Below are positions 26,801 through 38,295 of a stretch of 64,000 nt of DNA, one piece after another; positions within the stretch are counted from its first letter, which is position 1, and each line of letters begins with the position of its first letter. The notes under the pieces are model-generated. The model was given only the letters and a program-made list of their open reading frames with translations. It did no database searches and was not told the DNA's origin. Made by a program: the position numbers and the translations under genes. Source of the DNA: Liolophura sinensis (taxonomy: Eukaryota; Mollusca; Polyplacophora; Chitonida; Chitonidae); assembly GCF_032854445.1 (NCBI RefSeq), contig NC_088302.1, positions 23,447,788-23,511,787 of the forward strand, written 5' to 3'.

Positions 26801-27134
26801 AAGAAGCACACGCTGTAGCAGTTTATGGAACTTAACTTACTTAAGTTAGATCCTTTGCTTAGCATGACAGATGTATATTTAACTACACTGGCCAATAAAT
26901 TCAAGTCAGGGACAACTACAACAGTAGTTTTGCAGAAAGTATGCTTCTGCAATGAGAGTACTCTCCCTTAACTTGACGATACTCACTCTTGTGATCCCCC
27001 TATGATGGCAATTCTGCCTGCCTCTCCTTTATGCTGGGAGTAGGTCAGGGGAGGTAACACTGTTTTCACCATCTCCAACAGTTTCCCTCCAGAATTAAGG
27101 GTTGTCACAACTTGTTTTACATTTCCCAAACTCC
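11870..27134 (-). CDS. NAXD: ATP/ADP-dependent (S)-NAD(P)H-hydrate dehydratase, 5' end not found
   Basis: This enzyme dehydrates NADHX and NADPHX, the damaged hydrated forms of the nicotinamide cofactors, at the cost of a nucleotide, working with the epimerase NAXE. Coding exons in transcript order are 27134-26987, 26383-26338, 26002-25914, 25068-24960, 24676-24626, 23026-22922, 21975-21855, 21102-20982 and 12032-11870. All have AG/GT borders and join in one frame, giving 316 residues plus TGA. Seen in order are the N-terminal [14 protein letters not shown] motif, [23 protein letters not shown] (nucleotide-binding loop), [37 protein letters not shown] and AFGACSL, which is the complete set of the YjeF C-terminal/ribokinase-like fold. 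Family members are about 340-390 residues, so about 20-60 N-terminal residues (probably a targeting peptide) are missing. The last intron is 8.9 kb; the others are at most about 1.8 kb. The identification is firm; the first exon is unknown. Confidence 0.95.
13200..13335. mobile_element. Possible decayed copy of the same foldback family
   Basis: GGGCCCGTTTTACACATCTG at the left and TACTTTGTAACACAGGTCCT at the right form a weak inverted pair similar to the better copies. Confidence 0.4.
14196..14336. mobile_element. Foldback element of the GGCC..TTTCACAAA family in the NAXD intron
   Basis: GCCCGGTTTTACAAAGATGT at the left pairs with CGACTTTGTGAAACCAGGCC at the right. Inner TGTCGCACATGTATG and ATGTACGCGACTTTG also pair in part. 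Confidence 0.65.
21366..21533 (-). mobile_element. SINE family A, head truncated
   Basis: Keeps the AATAAAT tail, the TTGAGTACGGCATAAAACAC 3' end and part of the body; the tRNA-like head is missing. It lies in NAXD intron sequence between the exons at 21102 and 21855. Confidence 0.85.
23463..23580. mobile_element. Possible foldback element remnant
   Basis: GGGCCCAGTTTCACAAAGCA matches the left end of the foldback family. GTACAACATTTTTTATTTAT followed by CGTATATTTGTTGTAC forms an inner inverted pair. The right end is not clear. Confidence 0.45.
23722..23905 (-). mobile_element. SINE family A, head truncated
   Basis: The body and 3' end match the family A copies (GGTTTCCTCCCATCATAATG, GAAATATTCTTGAGTACAGT on the minus strand). 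It ends near the CAAGTCCAG-like block. It lies in a NAXD intron. Confidence 0.85.
24030..24378 (-). mobile_element. SINE family B (tRNA-derived), nearly full length
   Basis: The minus strand begins GACCGCTTCAGTGGCATAAT GGTTAGAG, a tRNA-like A box (TGGCATAATGG), and ends with a TTAAGACGTTAAATTCCAAG tail. The middle blocks match the copies at 1042 and 44567. It lies in the NAXD intron between exons 24626 and 23026. Confidence 0.8.
25556..25713 (-). mobile_element. SINE family A head fragment, diverged
   Basis: The minus strand has GGCCTCTGTGGCCGAGG, GGTTAGC and GTGAGTTCAAGTCCAGCTCA, the tRNA-like A and B regions of the family. The 3' half is decayed into 25280-25390. Confidence 0.75.
26515..26775 (+). 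mobile_element. SINE family A (tRNA-derived), full length
   Basis: The tRNA-like head has an A box in TGGCTCAGTCGGTTAGCG and a B box in GAGTTCAAGTCC. The body runs through CTTCCTCTCCGGCCGTAAG and GCCTCCCACCATAATGCTGG to a TTGAGTACAACCTAAAACAC end and an AATAAAT tail. It lies in the NAXD intron between exons 26987 and 26383, antisense to the gene. Confidence 0.92.
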
Positions 27135-30100
27135 CTGAAAATGAAGTAAAAATGATGTCTGATAAGCAAAGATAAGCAAAAAAAAAAATTAAATATGTAA
27201 TATACAAATGGCACTTCCTACAAAAAAAGGAAATGTTTGAACATGCATATCAATTTCAAACTTGTCACACCCTTGTCGTAGGTAACATTCCACACAAACA
27301 ACACTGTAGCATGCATGTACAGAAATTTGCAAACTCCATCATATTTACACTTGGATAAGCTGCACTGAGGAGCAATTTGCATACAATGTCAGGATGTACG
27401 TCTTTCTCCAGAATGCACGTCACTACAAAAGCAGAGGGCTTCCACATTGGTTGGCTTTCTTTGTATCTGTAGATGTTGTCTTACCACTGTACATGCAGAT
27501 ATCTCTATCTGTAAGGGCCATGATCCTGGGCAGCACAAACTGAACATTATCAGTTCAGATCACTGTATGTACAGTTTACATATACCTTGCAGATTCCCAA
27601 AATCCCTAACAATTCAACTAACATACACCATAACTGAATTTCTGAAAAGTTCAAAAAAAAAAAAGACACAAACTTTCAAGTCCATGTCACTCACTCCAGC
27701 TGATACTAATAACGTGCTCCTGTAAAAATAAGCAAAGTGAAAGAATGTGCAATTATACAATGCCCAGTGTTAGGCAAGCCATCAATCTGTGAAATTAGCC
27801 AAGCTATTAACGATGCAGAGAATACACATGTAGCTGGGAGATATACAAGTCCACCTTTTCGCATTTGGAAAGTGAAGAAAGCCATGCAGTGCTGCTTGAC
27901 CAATGGATAATCAGCATTGGTGGTGTGGGCATTGGCTTGGAGAACTTCAGCTCTTTTCGGTATATAGAGTCTGTTTATGTTCGAAAGAGTGACCTCCTTG
28001 ACCATGTAGGACAACACTATAAACTTTTGTACTCTTAGCCACACATGTACATCTAGAATCACTTCCACATTATTTTGAAACCTTTACAGTAATTCTTCAA
28101 CCTTTTCGCATGTTTACCAGGTGTTACTTCACACATATTCAGATGGCATTATTCTGTGTAGACTGAAAAAATTATACTTTTTGTGAAGCCCTGAAATGGG
28201 GCAATCCGACCAATGTAGTTTTCCCTCCAAAATAAAATTATAAACGTGCATACATTGCACTGAAACTTGCTCTTTCATAAGTAAAAAGGTTGAGGAATTA
28301 AGAGTAATCGGACAATGAAATCATGCTCAAATAGGATCACCCATTTTGCCTGTGCTGCCAGCCTAACATTCGACACAGCCATCTTGTTTTCCCTACACGG
28401 TAGTCACAATTTCACACTCAAACCCAACCGCCCAATAAATTATTAGTTCATAGTTCCAGAAACAAGAATGGCAGTTTTTTTCACTGGAACTGACACTCTG
28501 ATTTTTTCTATCCTCATAGATTTTTCAAGTTGCTAGGCCAAAGTTTTTTTTACAAACTTGTGGCCTACATATCAATTTGTAAACGTATGTACATGCTCCT
28601 ATATATAAGGTGAGAGTTTGAAAATTTGTCTCAGCAACACGAGGAAAATTTGATAAGAACACCCACCACTACAGCTGTTGAGCACAAGCCTAGCATACAT
28701 GAAGCTGACATCAGAGGCTACATGTAGAAAGAGTTATTACAAATGGAATGAAACTTGCGAACAGATCATGTAACAACATAAAACAAGCAGTGTGTTAGCC
28801 AGAAATTGCCAGGTTGAATGTTCAACCTGAACAGTTTTGATAAAATCTGGTAGTGAATATCCTTGTCTGAAATGTTGGGCATTTTCAGTTTTTTTATTTC
28901 AGAAAACTGGGCCATCAATAAAAATATGATCATCGAGGGTTACCAGTCCAAGCCTTCAAACAAGGGCCAGCTTCTCTTACAAGTGTTTTTTGGGGCTTTC
29001 AATGAAATTTCTTTTCTGCATTTTTCTCTCAATCTTAATTACTTTAAAAACCATATCCCTTTCATTGGCCAGAATATGAAAAAAACTGAGGATGTATACA
29101 ATTTCTGGCCAATTAATTTCTATATATCATATAGATCTCCTCAACCTTTTATCATATAAAGTTGCAATAAAATTTTAAAATAACTTGTCCACACTAACTG
29201 ACAAGATGTTTAGATATAGGAACAATGGTTGAAGTGAAGCACTTCAACAATCACTGACATGAATCCTGACACAGAAAGATGGTATTAGGTTGTTGTTGCA
29301 CATGTAGATGTACACTGCAAGTACATGATAATGTCATACACATCCAACTGTGGAAATCATTATCAAGCAAAAGCATCATTATCATTATTATGGTTAAATT
29401 TTGGTACACATACTGGATACACCAAACTTCAACAAAGTCATGTTACTATTATTTAGTAGCTATAACTTTTCAACCATATGTATGAGAAATCTCCAGGCCA
29501 TAATTAAAATTCTCTGTAGGGTATAACCCGACCCTATCACAAAGTATAGGGTCGGATAGGAGAGAATTCTTTTATTTCTTCATTCTGGTTAATGTTAAGA
29601 AAAGGATGTTAAAGAAATTTACATTATGGTGACATCAATTCTATTTTGTGTTTTATGGGTGACTAAATACTCCACAAATTGAATAAAAATAAAAATGAGA
29701 ATCCATGTTTTTATTCTGTCCCATTTTCATGTTCTTATGTTTTTATGATTTTCTAGTTTTCCAGGGCTTTTGGTCAGGTAACATGTCAAGAGGAAACACT
29801 GCTGGGAAAATTGGTGTTTCCAATAAATTAGATGACTTTCAAGTTTTGTTTTCATTTTTATACCCTCTGACACTGAAAAAAGGCTTATTCCATCTATAAA
29901 CAACATTTTAAATTTGTGTGGAGTAAAATTAATACAAACATAACAAAAAAACAGAGTAAGGCTCTGTTTGAAGGGTTAATCGGGCTACCCCAAACAAAAA
30001 CATATTTTTAATGATGGCTAGGGCAAGTTTCATTTGATACATGCACGAAACAAATTAAGGCTTTGATTTATAACATCATCTTACTCTCCGGCTTCACAAG

Positions 30101-30247
30101 AATCACAGTTCCGCTAACAAAGACGAGCTAATTTACAGCAAATAAATATGAAAAAAGGTTGAAGAGTACCTTTGGCAGGGGCATTACAACACATACATTC
30201 ACTAGCCACTAATGACATGCTATTTGGTGTCTTATTCATTTAAACAA
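27135..30247. other. Region upstream of NAXD exon 2, first exon expected but not found
   Basis: The missing NAXD first exon, which must end in phase 1 before GGAGTTTGGG, lies somewhere upstream of 27134. No convincing start with a donor was seen. A 120-codon minus ORF at 27706-28068 has no recognisable domain. The only structured element is a hairpin near 29508-29562. Confidence 0.5.
29508..29562. repeat. Hairpin with 10-bp stem and outer AATTCTCT arms
   Basis: CCGACCCTAT and ATAGGGTCGG are perfect complements around an 8-base loop; AATTCTCT and AGAGAATT extend the pairing outside a small bulge. Confidence 0.6.
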
Positions 30248-30811
30248 TTAAGAAATCCAACAATCACCTTTCTGTAACTGGCCAGTGTCAATATTGTGGG
30301 GATGGGTGTTGACGGTGAGATGGGTATTGATAGTGGGATGTGAAGCTCCTCTCACACTGAATCCACCTTCTGAGAGATGTTCGGCTGCACGGAATGCTGT
30401 AGTGTCCATTTCATGATGGACATCCGCTATCTGTGTGTTCATAGTGTTATGTTCTTCACTCTCCTCCTGCTTGATTCTCAAGAGAAAATTAGGGTCATGA
30501 AGCGTACTTGTGTCAGGTACATGTATATGGGTGGGCACTGAAGGCGTAATGGGATTCACCTTTTGGTTGGGAATCTGAGCGACAACTGTGTTACACGTCA
30601 TCTGTGAGCTGTGTCGTCGTCCATGGTTAGGCGGGTGGTTGTGGTTAGACATGTGGATCAAACGATTCCCCATCGTCGTCACATTCCCTCGGCACTTTCG
30701 GTGAGAGCATCGCCAGAAAATGCGCCCAGACTTGCCTTCTCGGTTTTTTGTGTGTTTATAACCGTTTACATACAAGCACATGAACCCCTTCTGGTTCTGA
30801 ACGAATTCCAT
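30248..30811 (-). CDS. FLYWCH-type zinc finger protein, 187 aa
   Basis: The ATG at 30811 has a good context (ACAATGG) and is preceded in frame, nine bases upstream, by TAA. A possible 3' splice site (GTGTGCAG) ends directly before that TAA, so a noncoding 5' exon is likely. Residues about 3-61 form a FLYWCH domain: F3, the KGF and NGYKH elements, FWRC with W33, and zinc ligands C35, C40, H57 and H59 (NHNHPP). The rest is low in recognisable structure, rich in H, T and P, with an acidic KQEESEEH patch. FLYWCH domains are DNA- or protein-binding modules found in transcriptional regulators and transposase-derived proteins. The ORF may be complete, or a donor within CAGAAAGGTGATT near its end may join it to further exons that I cannot identify. 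Confidence 0.75.
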   Translation of the reverse strand: MEFVQNQKGFMCLYVNGYKHTKNREGKSGRIFWRCSHRKCRGNVTTMGNRLIHMSNHNHPPNHGRRHSSQMTCNTVVAQIPNQKVNPITPSVPTHIHVPDTSTLHDPNFLLRIKQEESEEHNTMNTQIADVHHEMDTTAFRAAEHLSEGGFSVRGASHPTINTHLTVNTHPHNIDTGQLQKGDCWIS

Positions 30812-31756
30812 TGTCACTTACTGCACACTATATCCACAACACCTCAAAATCAAACTCATTTCTTCGAACACACGTACATGTATATTGCTTCAAATCCATA
30901 CGAGTTTTTCTGATTCAAACAGCTGAAAGCTTCAGTTATCACTATAGACTGGCTGAAAAAAGGAAACAAAGATAAAAAGTGTACATGCACGTTTATATGT
31001 GTATTATTTGCCCCTGCCAAAGCTAACTCTTAGTAGTTTTTCTTGATTCCATCCATCGATGCTTCATCACATGCCAAAATCTTAATATGACTGGTTAACT
31101 CCACATGTAATAGACACTTTCATGTCTAAATACGTCTGACTAATTAAGAACGTGTTAGAACAATAATATTATATTATCGATATGTTGTTTAGACCCAAAG
31201 GAAGAGAAGACAAGCATGAGTCCACAAAAACAGCTGCACTGTCAAACCTTCCGAACTTACAGCAAGGGCACTCAGAATGTAAGTGAAGACATAGGTCATT
31301 ATCAAACAGCATAGTGTCAAGTAGCAAATTCTTCGTTTGCCTTATTTATTGCATTGGGCTGCAATAACATGTCTTGAGGTAAAGTAGAATGACTGAATGA
31401 TTATGGCTTAACACCACTTCAGCAATATTTTGGCAACAAAGTAAAGATGAATGTTTTGTCCAATTTCTTGATGTGTGGTTCCAGGGCGCGGGTCTACCAT
31501 CTTGTGAAAAGAAAAACTACAGGAACAATCCAGAAGCTAGCGATCATGTGACCTTAGTAACAGACGTCGTGGGTGAAAAAAAAATGTCCTTGTAATGTTA
31601 TAGAACAGGAAATCTTGTTGGATTTATACAATTTTCAACTTTCCAGATATTCAAAATAGACTTATTATTTCTTCAGTGGTTACGTGATGTTTTCTTGTAC
31701 AATCAGGGCTAATTGATTGCTGACAGAATTAATAACATACACCTTAGCCACAGCTG

Positions 31757-31955
31757 TTTTAACAGTTACTGAACTAATGTACATACCATCGTCACAAATG
31801 ATACTCGATTCAAAGCCCCAAGTTTAATCCGGTAATATCCAGTTTAGGCCATACATCGCTGACGAAGCCTGCCACCTAATCATATTTTTCCCCACATCGC
31901 CGCTATACCTCAGCAGAACAGAAATACCTCCCACTCGCTCACCTGAACAGATCGC
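31757..31955 (-). repeat. Left (minus-reading) arm of a diverged inverted duplication
   Basis: The minus strand from about 31955 down to 31757 matches the plus strand at 32091-32310 over nearly its whole length with many substitutions and small gaps. Shared stretches include CTGTTCAGG, GAGGTATTTC, AATATGATTAGGTGGCA, TATGGCCTAAA and TTAGTTCAGT. It lies about 0.95 kb upstream of the FLYWCH start and reads towards it. The arm ends with ATG directly followed by GTATGT, which looks like a 5' splice site. Confidence 0.75.
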
Positions 31956-32090
31956 CGGCCACCGTGTTGTTATCATCACAACTCACGAATCGTCAAATTC
32001 CTTGTGACAGTCGATGCCTACCTTGTCACTTTTGCAGTTGGTGTATCCTGTACCATGAACCGAAGTTGATTCATGTAAGTGACAACATGT

Positions 32091-32310
32091 GACCTGTTCA
32101 GGAGTGCGAGTGGAAGGTATTTCGTTTCTAATGAGGTACAGCAGCAATGTGTGCAAAATATGATTAGGTGGCATGATTCCTCAGTGTTTATGCTTCACAT
32201 TGAGCACAGTTATAGCAACATATGGCCTAAATTAAATAGTCCGGGGACGAACTTCGGGCTATAAACCGGGTATCACTTGCAACAATGGTACGTATGTTAG
32301 TTCAGTCAAC
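32091..32310 (+). repeat. Right (plus-reading) arm of a diverged inverted duplication
   Basis: This is the partner of the minus-reading arm at 31757-31955; the two point away from a spacer of about 135 bp. This copy carries an extra segment of about 30 bp after TTCCTCAG. It keeps ATG followed by GTACGT at the position where the other arm has ATG and GTATGT. No plus-strand gene was recognised downstream before the LINE at 35.8 kb. Confidence 0.75.
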
Positions 32311-35300
32311 GTTGGAGCAGTTGCAGCTACATGCACCTATACACTTTATGCTTGAACATGGGGTTGCCACTTTGTTTTTACCCACGCTAGGGTGATCAAG
32401 TGATCTCATACTTCTGGGCCATCTTACAGAATCAGGGTATCATTAAGCTCATCAGTTCCTGCAGGTCTGGATGAAACAAAGGTGGCAGCTCTCGCAAACA
32501 TGGCTAAATGGTGCGATTTTATAGTAGTTGGTAAATTGAATATACATCTTGCATAGGCTGGTCTATCAGCTCAACTGTGCTATTAGTTGCTACCGTAAAA
32601 TCCCGTCTTTGAGTCGCATTAGTCTGTGAGATCCCTCACCTTATCTTGCCTAAACATTGGTTAACTCGCGAGACTCCAGGAATGCTGATTCGGATTATTG
32701 CATATTAATGGACTAAATCACTAAAAAGAGGCCTAGCAGGTTCAAAGTGCGTTAGAAAATTTCAGAATATGAAGAGTAGTAAAGCTTATAGCAAAAGGAA
32801 GCGGACCCTAAATGTGAACAAGGGCGAGTTGTCGTTTTGTTGTTGTTGTTGTTGTCCACTTCAGCTGTACAAATGTATAATCCACAGATTCAACGCACGT
32901 CATTCCGCTCAGTAGGTCTTTTTACTGTACCTGAAGGAGTCAGTTGACCTCTTCCCGCTAGGGTGCCCAGCAGGGCAGAAAGAGAAAACATGTCTTAAAG
33001 CTGAATTTAAAGCATTAATACTTCTGCGTCACTTTGCCGACTAGTGCCAAACGACCTTCACCTCTAGGCCAGTCTCGTACACTGCCTGGATAGCTCAAAA
33101 CTTACCAATGACAAATTTCGTCCACTGAATATTGATGTGATATTTCGGCAAGAGATATTTCAGCATGCGACATTTCGGCATATGGCCAATGATTTTTACA
33201 AAAAGGTCTTTTTTTGACTTCTCATCTGTAAAAACTGTTTATGTTAAACCAGAATACAAATAGTTTACTTCGTTAACCTACCATTCATGAGGTGCACAGG
33301 CTTACATTGTAGGCCCACATCATCATGACTTCTGTAACCTTCAATTCATGCAATATTTTACAGAGAACTTAAACGGAGAAAAAATAGGCCTATTATCATT
33401 TTTTTTTTCAGTTTGTAAGCTCAAAAATAAGCCTGCATTTTTTATGCATGAAACCAAAATTAATTATACTTTGTACAAGTAAGCCTTCATATCATACCAA
33501 AGACTAAAGGCTACGAGAGAAAGTAATATAATCGCGTGTCGTTTCTCTCCACGGGCCGTCATAGAGTTATATTTTTATATTTATTTGTGCGATTCAGTCA
33601 AGTGGTGTGTTTTTATTTTACGATAAAATGATGTTTATATCTGCTCAAAATTTTTTTACTGGAAAAGTTGCAAATTGGGCCCAGCCCGTACATGAACTCG
33701 AACAGAACAAATCCTCATCCAACAGACAAAGGTCTCGTGAAATGCTCCTGAATCTCTGGTTATGAAAAAGTTTAATTGTTTTATTGGCTTGTCCATCTTA
33801 ACGTTGTATTCCGATACAGTGTTAAAGTATTACCTCGGGTAATATTTCACATTTATGCCTGTATATATACCACGTTTGTTCGGCAAAGCCTCAGAAATCC
33901 GAACATATGGGCACATTCCGAGGTATCGAGATTACGGATTGATTTCAATTTATTTGAATGGCTATATTTGCCAACAGAAAAGTCTATGAAGTAAAAGTGT
34001 TAAAAAAACGCTATTTATTTAACTGATAAGTGACTGCTTTAAGGCTGAACCCAGTTTACTTTACATTACCCACGTGATAGTGGTTAGGTTTGTGCTTACA
34101 GGGTAAACCACCGCCCTTTCCAATAACGCATGGTGTAGGCCTACTTGCTTACAGAGTAAACCACCGCCCTTTTCCAATAACGCACGTTGTACTTGACAAT
34201 CCTCCTGAGTTAAACCCGCAGTGGAAACAGTGAGAAAAAAAAACAAAACTTCTTTTCAGCAGCCATTTAGTCTTATTTCACAATGGGGAATCATTGCCCC
34301 TCATCATACACAAGATCACATTCACCAGTTAACACAGCTTGGACTTCGTCATCGCGTGATAAAAAGTACCCAATTTTTTTATAAATAAATTATTATCTTC
34401 CACCCAGTATATGTATACATACGTACGTGTATTTGTTGCAGTGAAAGCGCAAGTGCATCGGATTCCAAAAAGATGTTTTTTTTTTATTCAACCTGGACAT
34501 TATTCCCGGAATACGAGTCTGAAACATAAATGTTATAAATATATAAATTTTGTTTGGATATCGTGCCTATATAGATTATCGGTTGTCTTCCTTCATTGAA
34601 AACTGGTGAATGTTTCTCTCCTACACGTTGCCAGCTTTATTTACCATTTTATATATTATTTATTACATTTATACTTTTTTGAACGTGCAGGTGTGTATTT
34701 TGTTGTTTTGGAAATATGCCATGCGATTATCAAATACCAACAGTTCCGTACGATTAGGCCATCCCAAGTTGGAAGATAGCTAAAAAGTGACAGAGTCAGT
34801 ATGCATGTTAAATGATGTTTGAATCTTGTGTAGCCAGTAGTACTTTCATTTCATACATGTGCGGCTGTGGATTTTTGATTCTCAACTCTGGTTGAAATAT
34901 AACCCTCGAAATGATTTATTCAGATTGTGGGAAACATGTAAGTCTGAAAAGCTTGTCGTTTCATGCATGTGCCCAGCCTTATGCTGGATAGCAGTGCCTA
35001 TTTTAAGTGCTGACATATAGAACTTACAACGTATAGGTGCACACCAGCGGCATTCCCAACGTGTTGTAAATGTCTAGGTTATACAAGCCTATCTGCAGTC
35101 TGTGTGCAAACAACTGTAAACTGCAGCAGACAACAGATCTCTGATTCCTTAGAGAATCAGCTTGGAATGGCAATGTGTCGATGCTATTATACACTAATTC
35201 TGTATACGATTGATGAAATACATGAAGAGCAAAGGCCCAGTGGAAAGTAACAATAAGGAATGAGCGACAGACGGTGTTGTCTGATAACAAAGGGCTCGTC

Positions 35301-35811
35301 ATGGATAATAGGAGTGTAAGCCGGTGTACACTCTAAGAAATTGAGATTTGATTCATGCCCACTACCTGCGTGGCGTACGCCGGTGCTTCGTTTTGTCAGA
35401 ATATTAAGCTTGAAGACAACTTCATTTCATTCGACATTTTATTCACCGAACGACATTTGACTGAATTCTCATCAAAATACGTTGGCCTGCGTTGTTTATT
35501 ATGACAGAATGGAAGAAATTCTCTATTGGATGCGAGGCATACATACACATTGATGTTAACCATGTTCAAATGAAATCCGATATCTCACTCTAAAATTGCA
35601 ATGACCCTACTGGTTTCTTTGAAAAGGGTAACCTTTTACAAGCACGGCCATCTTGTTTCTCCCATATAAGCTCGAATCAAATCTGAATGTAAATCGCTAC
35701 GTAATCCAGTGAGATGGACTTTCCACCTTTCCTCTATCGTAGATATCTGTCTTCTGTATAAATCATGTTATATGTAAAATTACTCTACAGAATCTACAGT
35801 TTTATGACTCT
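32311..35811. other. Intergenic DNA, no gene recognised
   Basis: Only short ORFs without domains. It holds a TTG trinucleotide run near 32840 and the 53-bp duplication at 34094-34199. Confidence 0.55.
34094..34199. repeat. 53-bp tandem duplication
   Basis: GCTTACAGGGTAAACCACCG, CCCTTTCCAATAACGCA occurs at 34094 and again at 34147 with a few changes. Confidence 0.85.
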
Positions 35812-37268
35812 ATGGCTTTCAAATCAAACGAATTCCCTCATACGATTAAAGGCTCGAAAGTTTCAATCAGGTTAAACACGCATGTGGAAAATCTAACCAT
35901 GGATGTACCAAAACCACACAAACTTGATTATTGTTGCGAAGTATTCAATTCAGCGGCGCAGTCAGTTAAAGGTAAGCTAGACAGTATCCAATACCGAGCG
36001 TTATCTGTTTGTACTGGTGCAATTAAAGGGACCTCGTTACTTTGTTTGCAAGTGGCCTGCGGTGAGCTGATCCCCTTGTCGATTAGACGTAAGCTGAGAA
36101 CTTTAAAATACACTCTTGTTCTCAGATCGTCCTGCGATAATCCTGCTTCTCAGTTGTTACAGCCTTCTTATTATGATTTCCTGTACAATGGGTGCCATTC
36201 CGGAAACTTTAGCGTACGATCAAGAGAAATCCTTGATGAAGTGGGTGTTGACCTGACGTAGCTAGAAAAAGCTACTCCTTTCCAGCATCCCCCTTGGCTC
36301 CTCCATGTACCTAATATTTGCATGGCGTTACGTGAGTACACCCGCAAATCTGACCAACCTAACCTTATCTGCTTGTCTTTTAAAAACTATGTGTCTAACA
36401 ACTGGTCTGCTTTTTTAAAGCTATTTTCAGATGCATCAAAGTGCCCACAGACAGGGAAGTGTGGTATTGGGTTTTCAGTACTGGATATAAAATTATGCCA
36501 ATCACTTAGAGTGTCTGATAAATTGTCGGTCTTCACATGTGAGTTATTAGCAATCCTCTGTTCTTTACGCTGGCTTGAGGAATATAGACCAGTGAGGGCT
36601 GTGATATTTTCTGATTCACTTGCTGCATTGCAGGCAATTAAGAATTACTCTTGGCAAACTGTATCTCCCGTGATTTTGGAGCTATTATGGTTGATAACCT
36701 CGTTGTACTTTCAGGGCATAGAGGTTTGTTTGGCATGGGTACCAGTCCACGTCAGAATAGCGGGTAATGAAATAGAGGACAAGGCTGCAAAACAAGCGCT
36801 ACTGCTGAGTAATATATCTGTCTCTTACACGTTATCATGTAGAGAGATGTTCAACGAAGTTAAGTCACACTTCTACTCGCTTTGGCAGAATGAGTGGGAT
36901 ACAATGGATAATGGTCGTTTTTATTTTCAATTTCAGCCTTCTATTTCCAGTGGCTATGTAAACCTATCTCCAAGACGACACGATGTCTTATTTTTCAGAT
37001 GCCTGGTGCCTTATCTCTTAACTTACGCCTTTTCAAGATAAACTGTCACCCAACTGGCTGGTGTGATTTTTGTGATGTAGATGAGTCCGAAGTACATTTT
37101 TTTGTAAGATGTCCCAGATATAATGTAATCAGAACTCAAATGTTTGCAAAGCTATCGCATTATGGTATTTTTCAGTACACATTGCAGGCAGTTCTATGTC
37201 CTCCACGAAACAGAGTTAAAGTTTTCAATGAAGTGGCGAAGTTCATTGTTAATTCAAGGCGATTTTGA
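35812..37268 (+). pseudogene. 5'-truncated, broken LINE ORF2 tail with RNase H domain
   Basis: The segment starts inside the region after the reverse transcriptase palm (motifs KLDYCCEVFNSA, QYRALSVCTGA) and goes on into an RNase HI domain: FSDASKCPQ (first Asp), FTCELLAI (Glu), FSDSLAALQ (Asp) and WVPVHVRIAGNE then EDKAAKQA (last Asp). It ends in a Cys/His knuckle (WCDFCDVDE, then HFFVRCPRY). RNase H places it in the I/R1-type group of non-LTR retrotransposons. It is interrupted by an in-frame TAG near 36259 and a frameshift near 37000-37040, and it lacks the endonuclease and most of the RT, so it is a dead copy. About 100 bp of probable 3' UTR follow. Confidence 0.88.
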
Positions 37269-37418
37269 GTCGCCCCAACCCTCATCCCGTTTATTTGAGG
37301 GCTGTCTATAGTAACGTAGTATAGATTTACTCTTGCTGTTAGGTGTGGCGTGCATCATCGTTTTTCAGGGCTTGGAAAACGCCAAATTTATAATTTCACT
37401 CACTCAGCCATACAAACT

Positions 37419-37654
37419 TACACTCAAGAAACCAGTCTGTTAATTTTAACAAAAAGTCTGTTGTCTGAGTGATGCCAGAATGTATTCTGTTATTATAACA
37501 CAATATTTTCATAATATCCTGTTAATCTAATAGAATGTTCGTCTTGAATTAATAGAATATGTGTGCTACATTTAATAGAAAAATCTGCTGTAACAACAGA
37601 ATACATTTTAGCATCACTCAGATAACAGATTTTCTGGGGTTTCTTTTGAGTGTA
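37419..37654. mobile_element. MITE-like element with TACACTCAA ends
   Basis: It starts TACACTCAAGAAACC and ends GGTTTCTTTTGAGTGTA, both ends being TA as for Tc1/mariner-type insertions. Long inner arms also pair (CTGTTGTCTGAGTGATGCCA at the left; TAGCATCACTCAGATAACAG at the right). It sits just downstream of the dead LINE. Confidence 0.75.
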
Positions 37655-38109
37655 GTGATACCTTTGGCAACGAAAGCTAGGCTCAGTGGTCAAGCACAAA
37701 CTCCGATTTCTGTGTAAATTTTCATTGCATGTCTTTAGAGTATATAGGCCCTATATATAGGCTTAAGTATTCCTCAAGTCAGCATGAACGCCGAGCTATT
37801 GTACTCCAGCTGGCTGACACGCCGAGTTGACGTGACTTGTGAAATGCCCAGATTTATCCTAATCTAATCCAGTCAAGGATTAGCCACACTCAAATTCTCA
37901 TAGATAAGAAGCAGGTATGTATCCGAGCAGCGGACGCGTGGAATTTTCTCACGGGTATTGACGATGTACATAGTCAAAAGTACCCGAAGAGAGAAGACTA
38001 CAGAATATAGGTTAGAAAGGTGTCCAACTGATCAGTGATCGAAAACTTCAAATGCCTGTTTCTTTATTCCACTTGACGGTAAAAGGTTCAAAAACTGTAG
38101 GCTATTTGA

Positions 38110-38295
38110 ATGTATTCTTTTATTAAAACAGTAATGCTGCGTCATATTCAATATAATAATATCCATCTTTATGTTAAATACATTAGAATATATGAATGTG
38201 TGCTATATTTAACAGAAAAATCTGCCACAATAACAGAATGAATTCTGGCATCACTTAAGCAGCAGACTTTCCGTAATTTTAAGAGACGTTTATGA
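38110..38295. mobile_element. Partial second copy of the TACACTCAA MITE-like element
   Basis: The block GTGTGCTATATTTAACAGAA, AAATCTGCC and CAGAATGAATTCTGGCATCA matches the right half of the 37419-37654 element with substitutions. Confidence 0.65.

Noticed and set aside
27706-28068. 120-codon minus-strand ORF upstream of NAXD exon 2
   Set aside because: It was considered as the NAXD first exon, but it has no targeting-like N-terminus, no family similarity and no donor in the required phase.
31745-31786. ATG before the GTATGT donor as the NAXD start codon
   Set aside because: Joining this ATG to the NAXD exon at 27134 puts it out of frame and meets a stop after a few codons.
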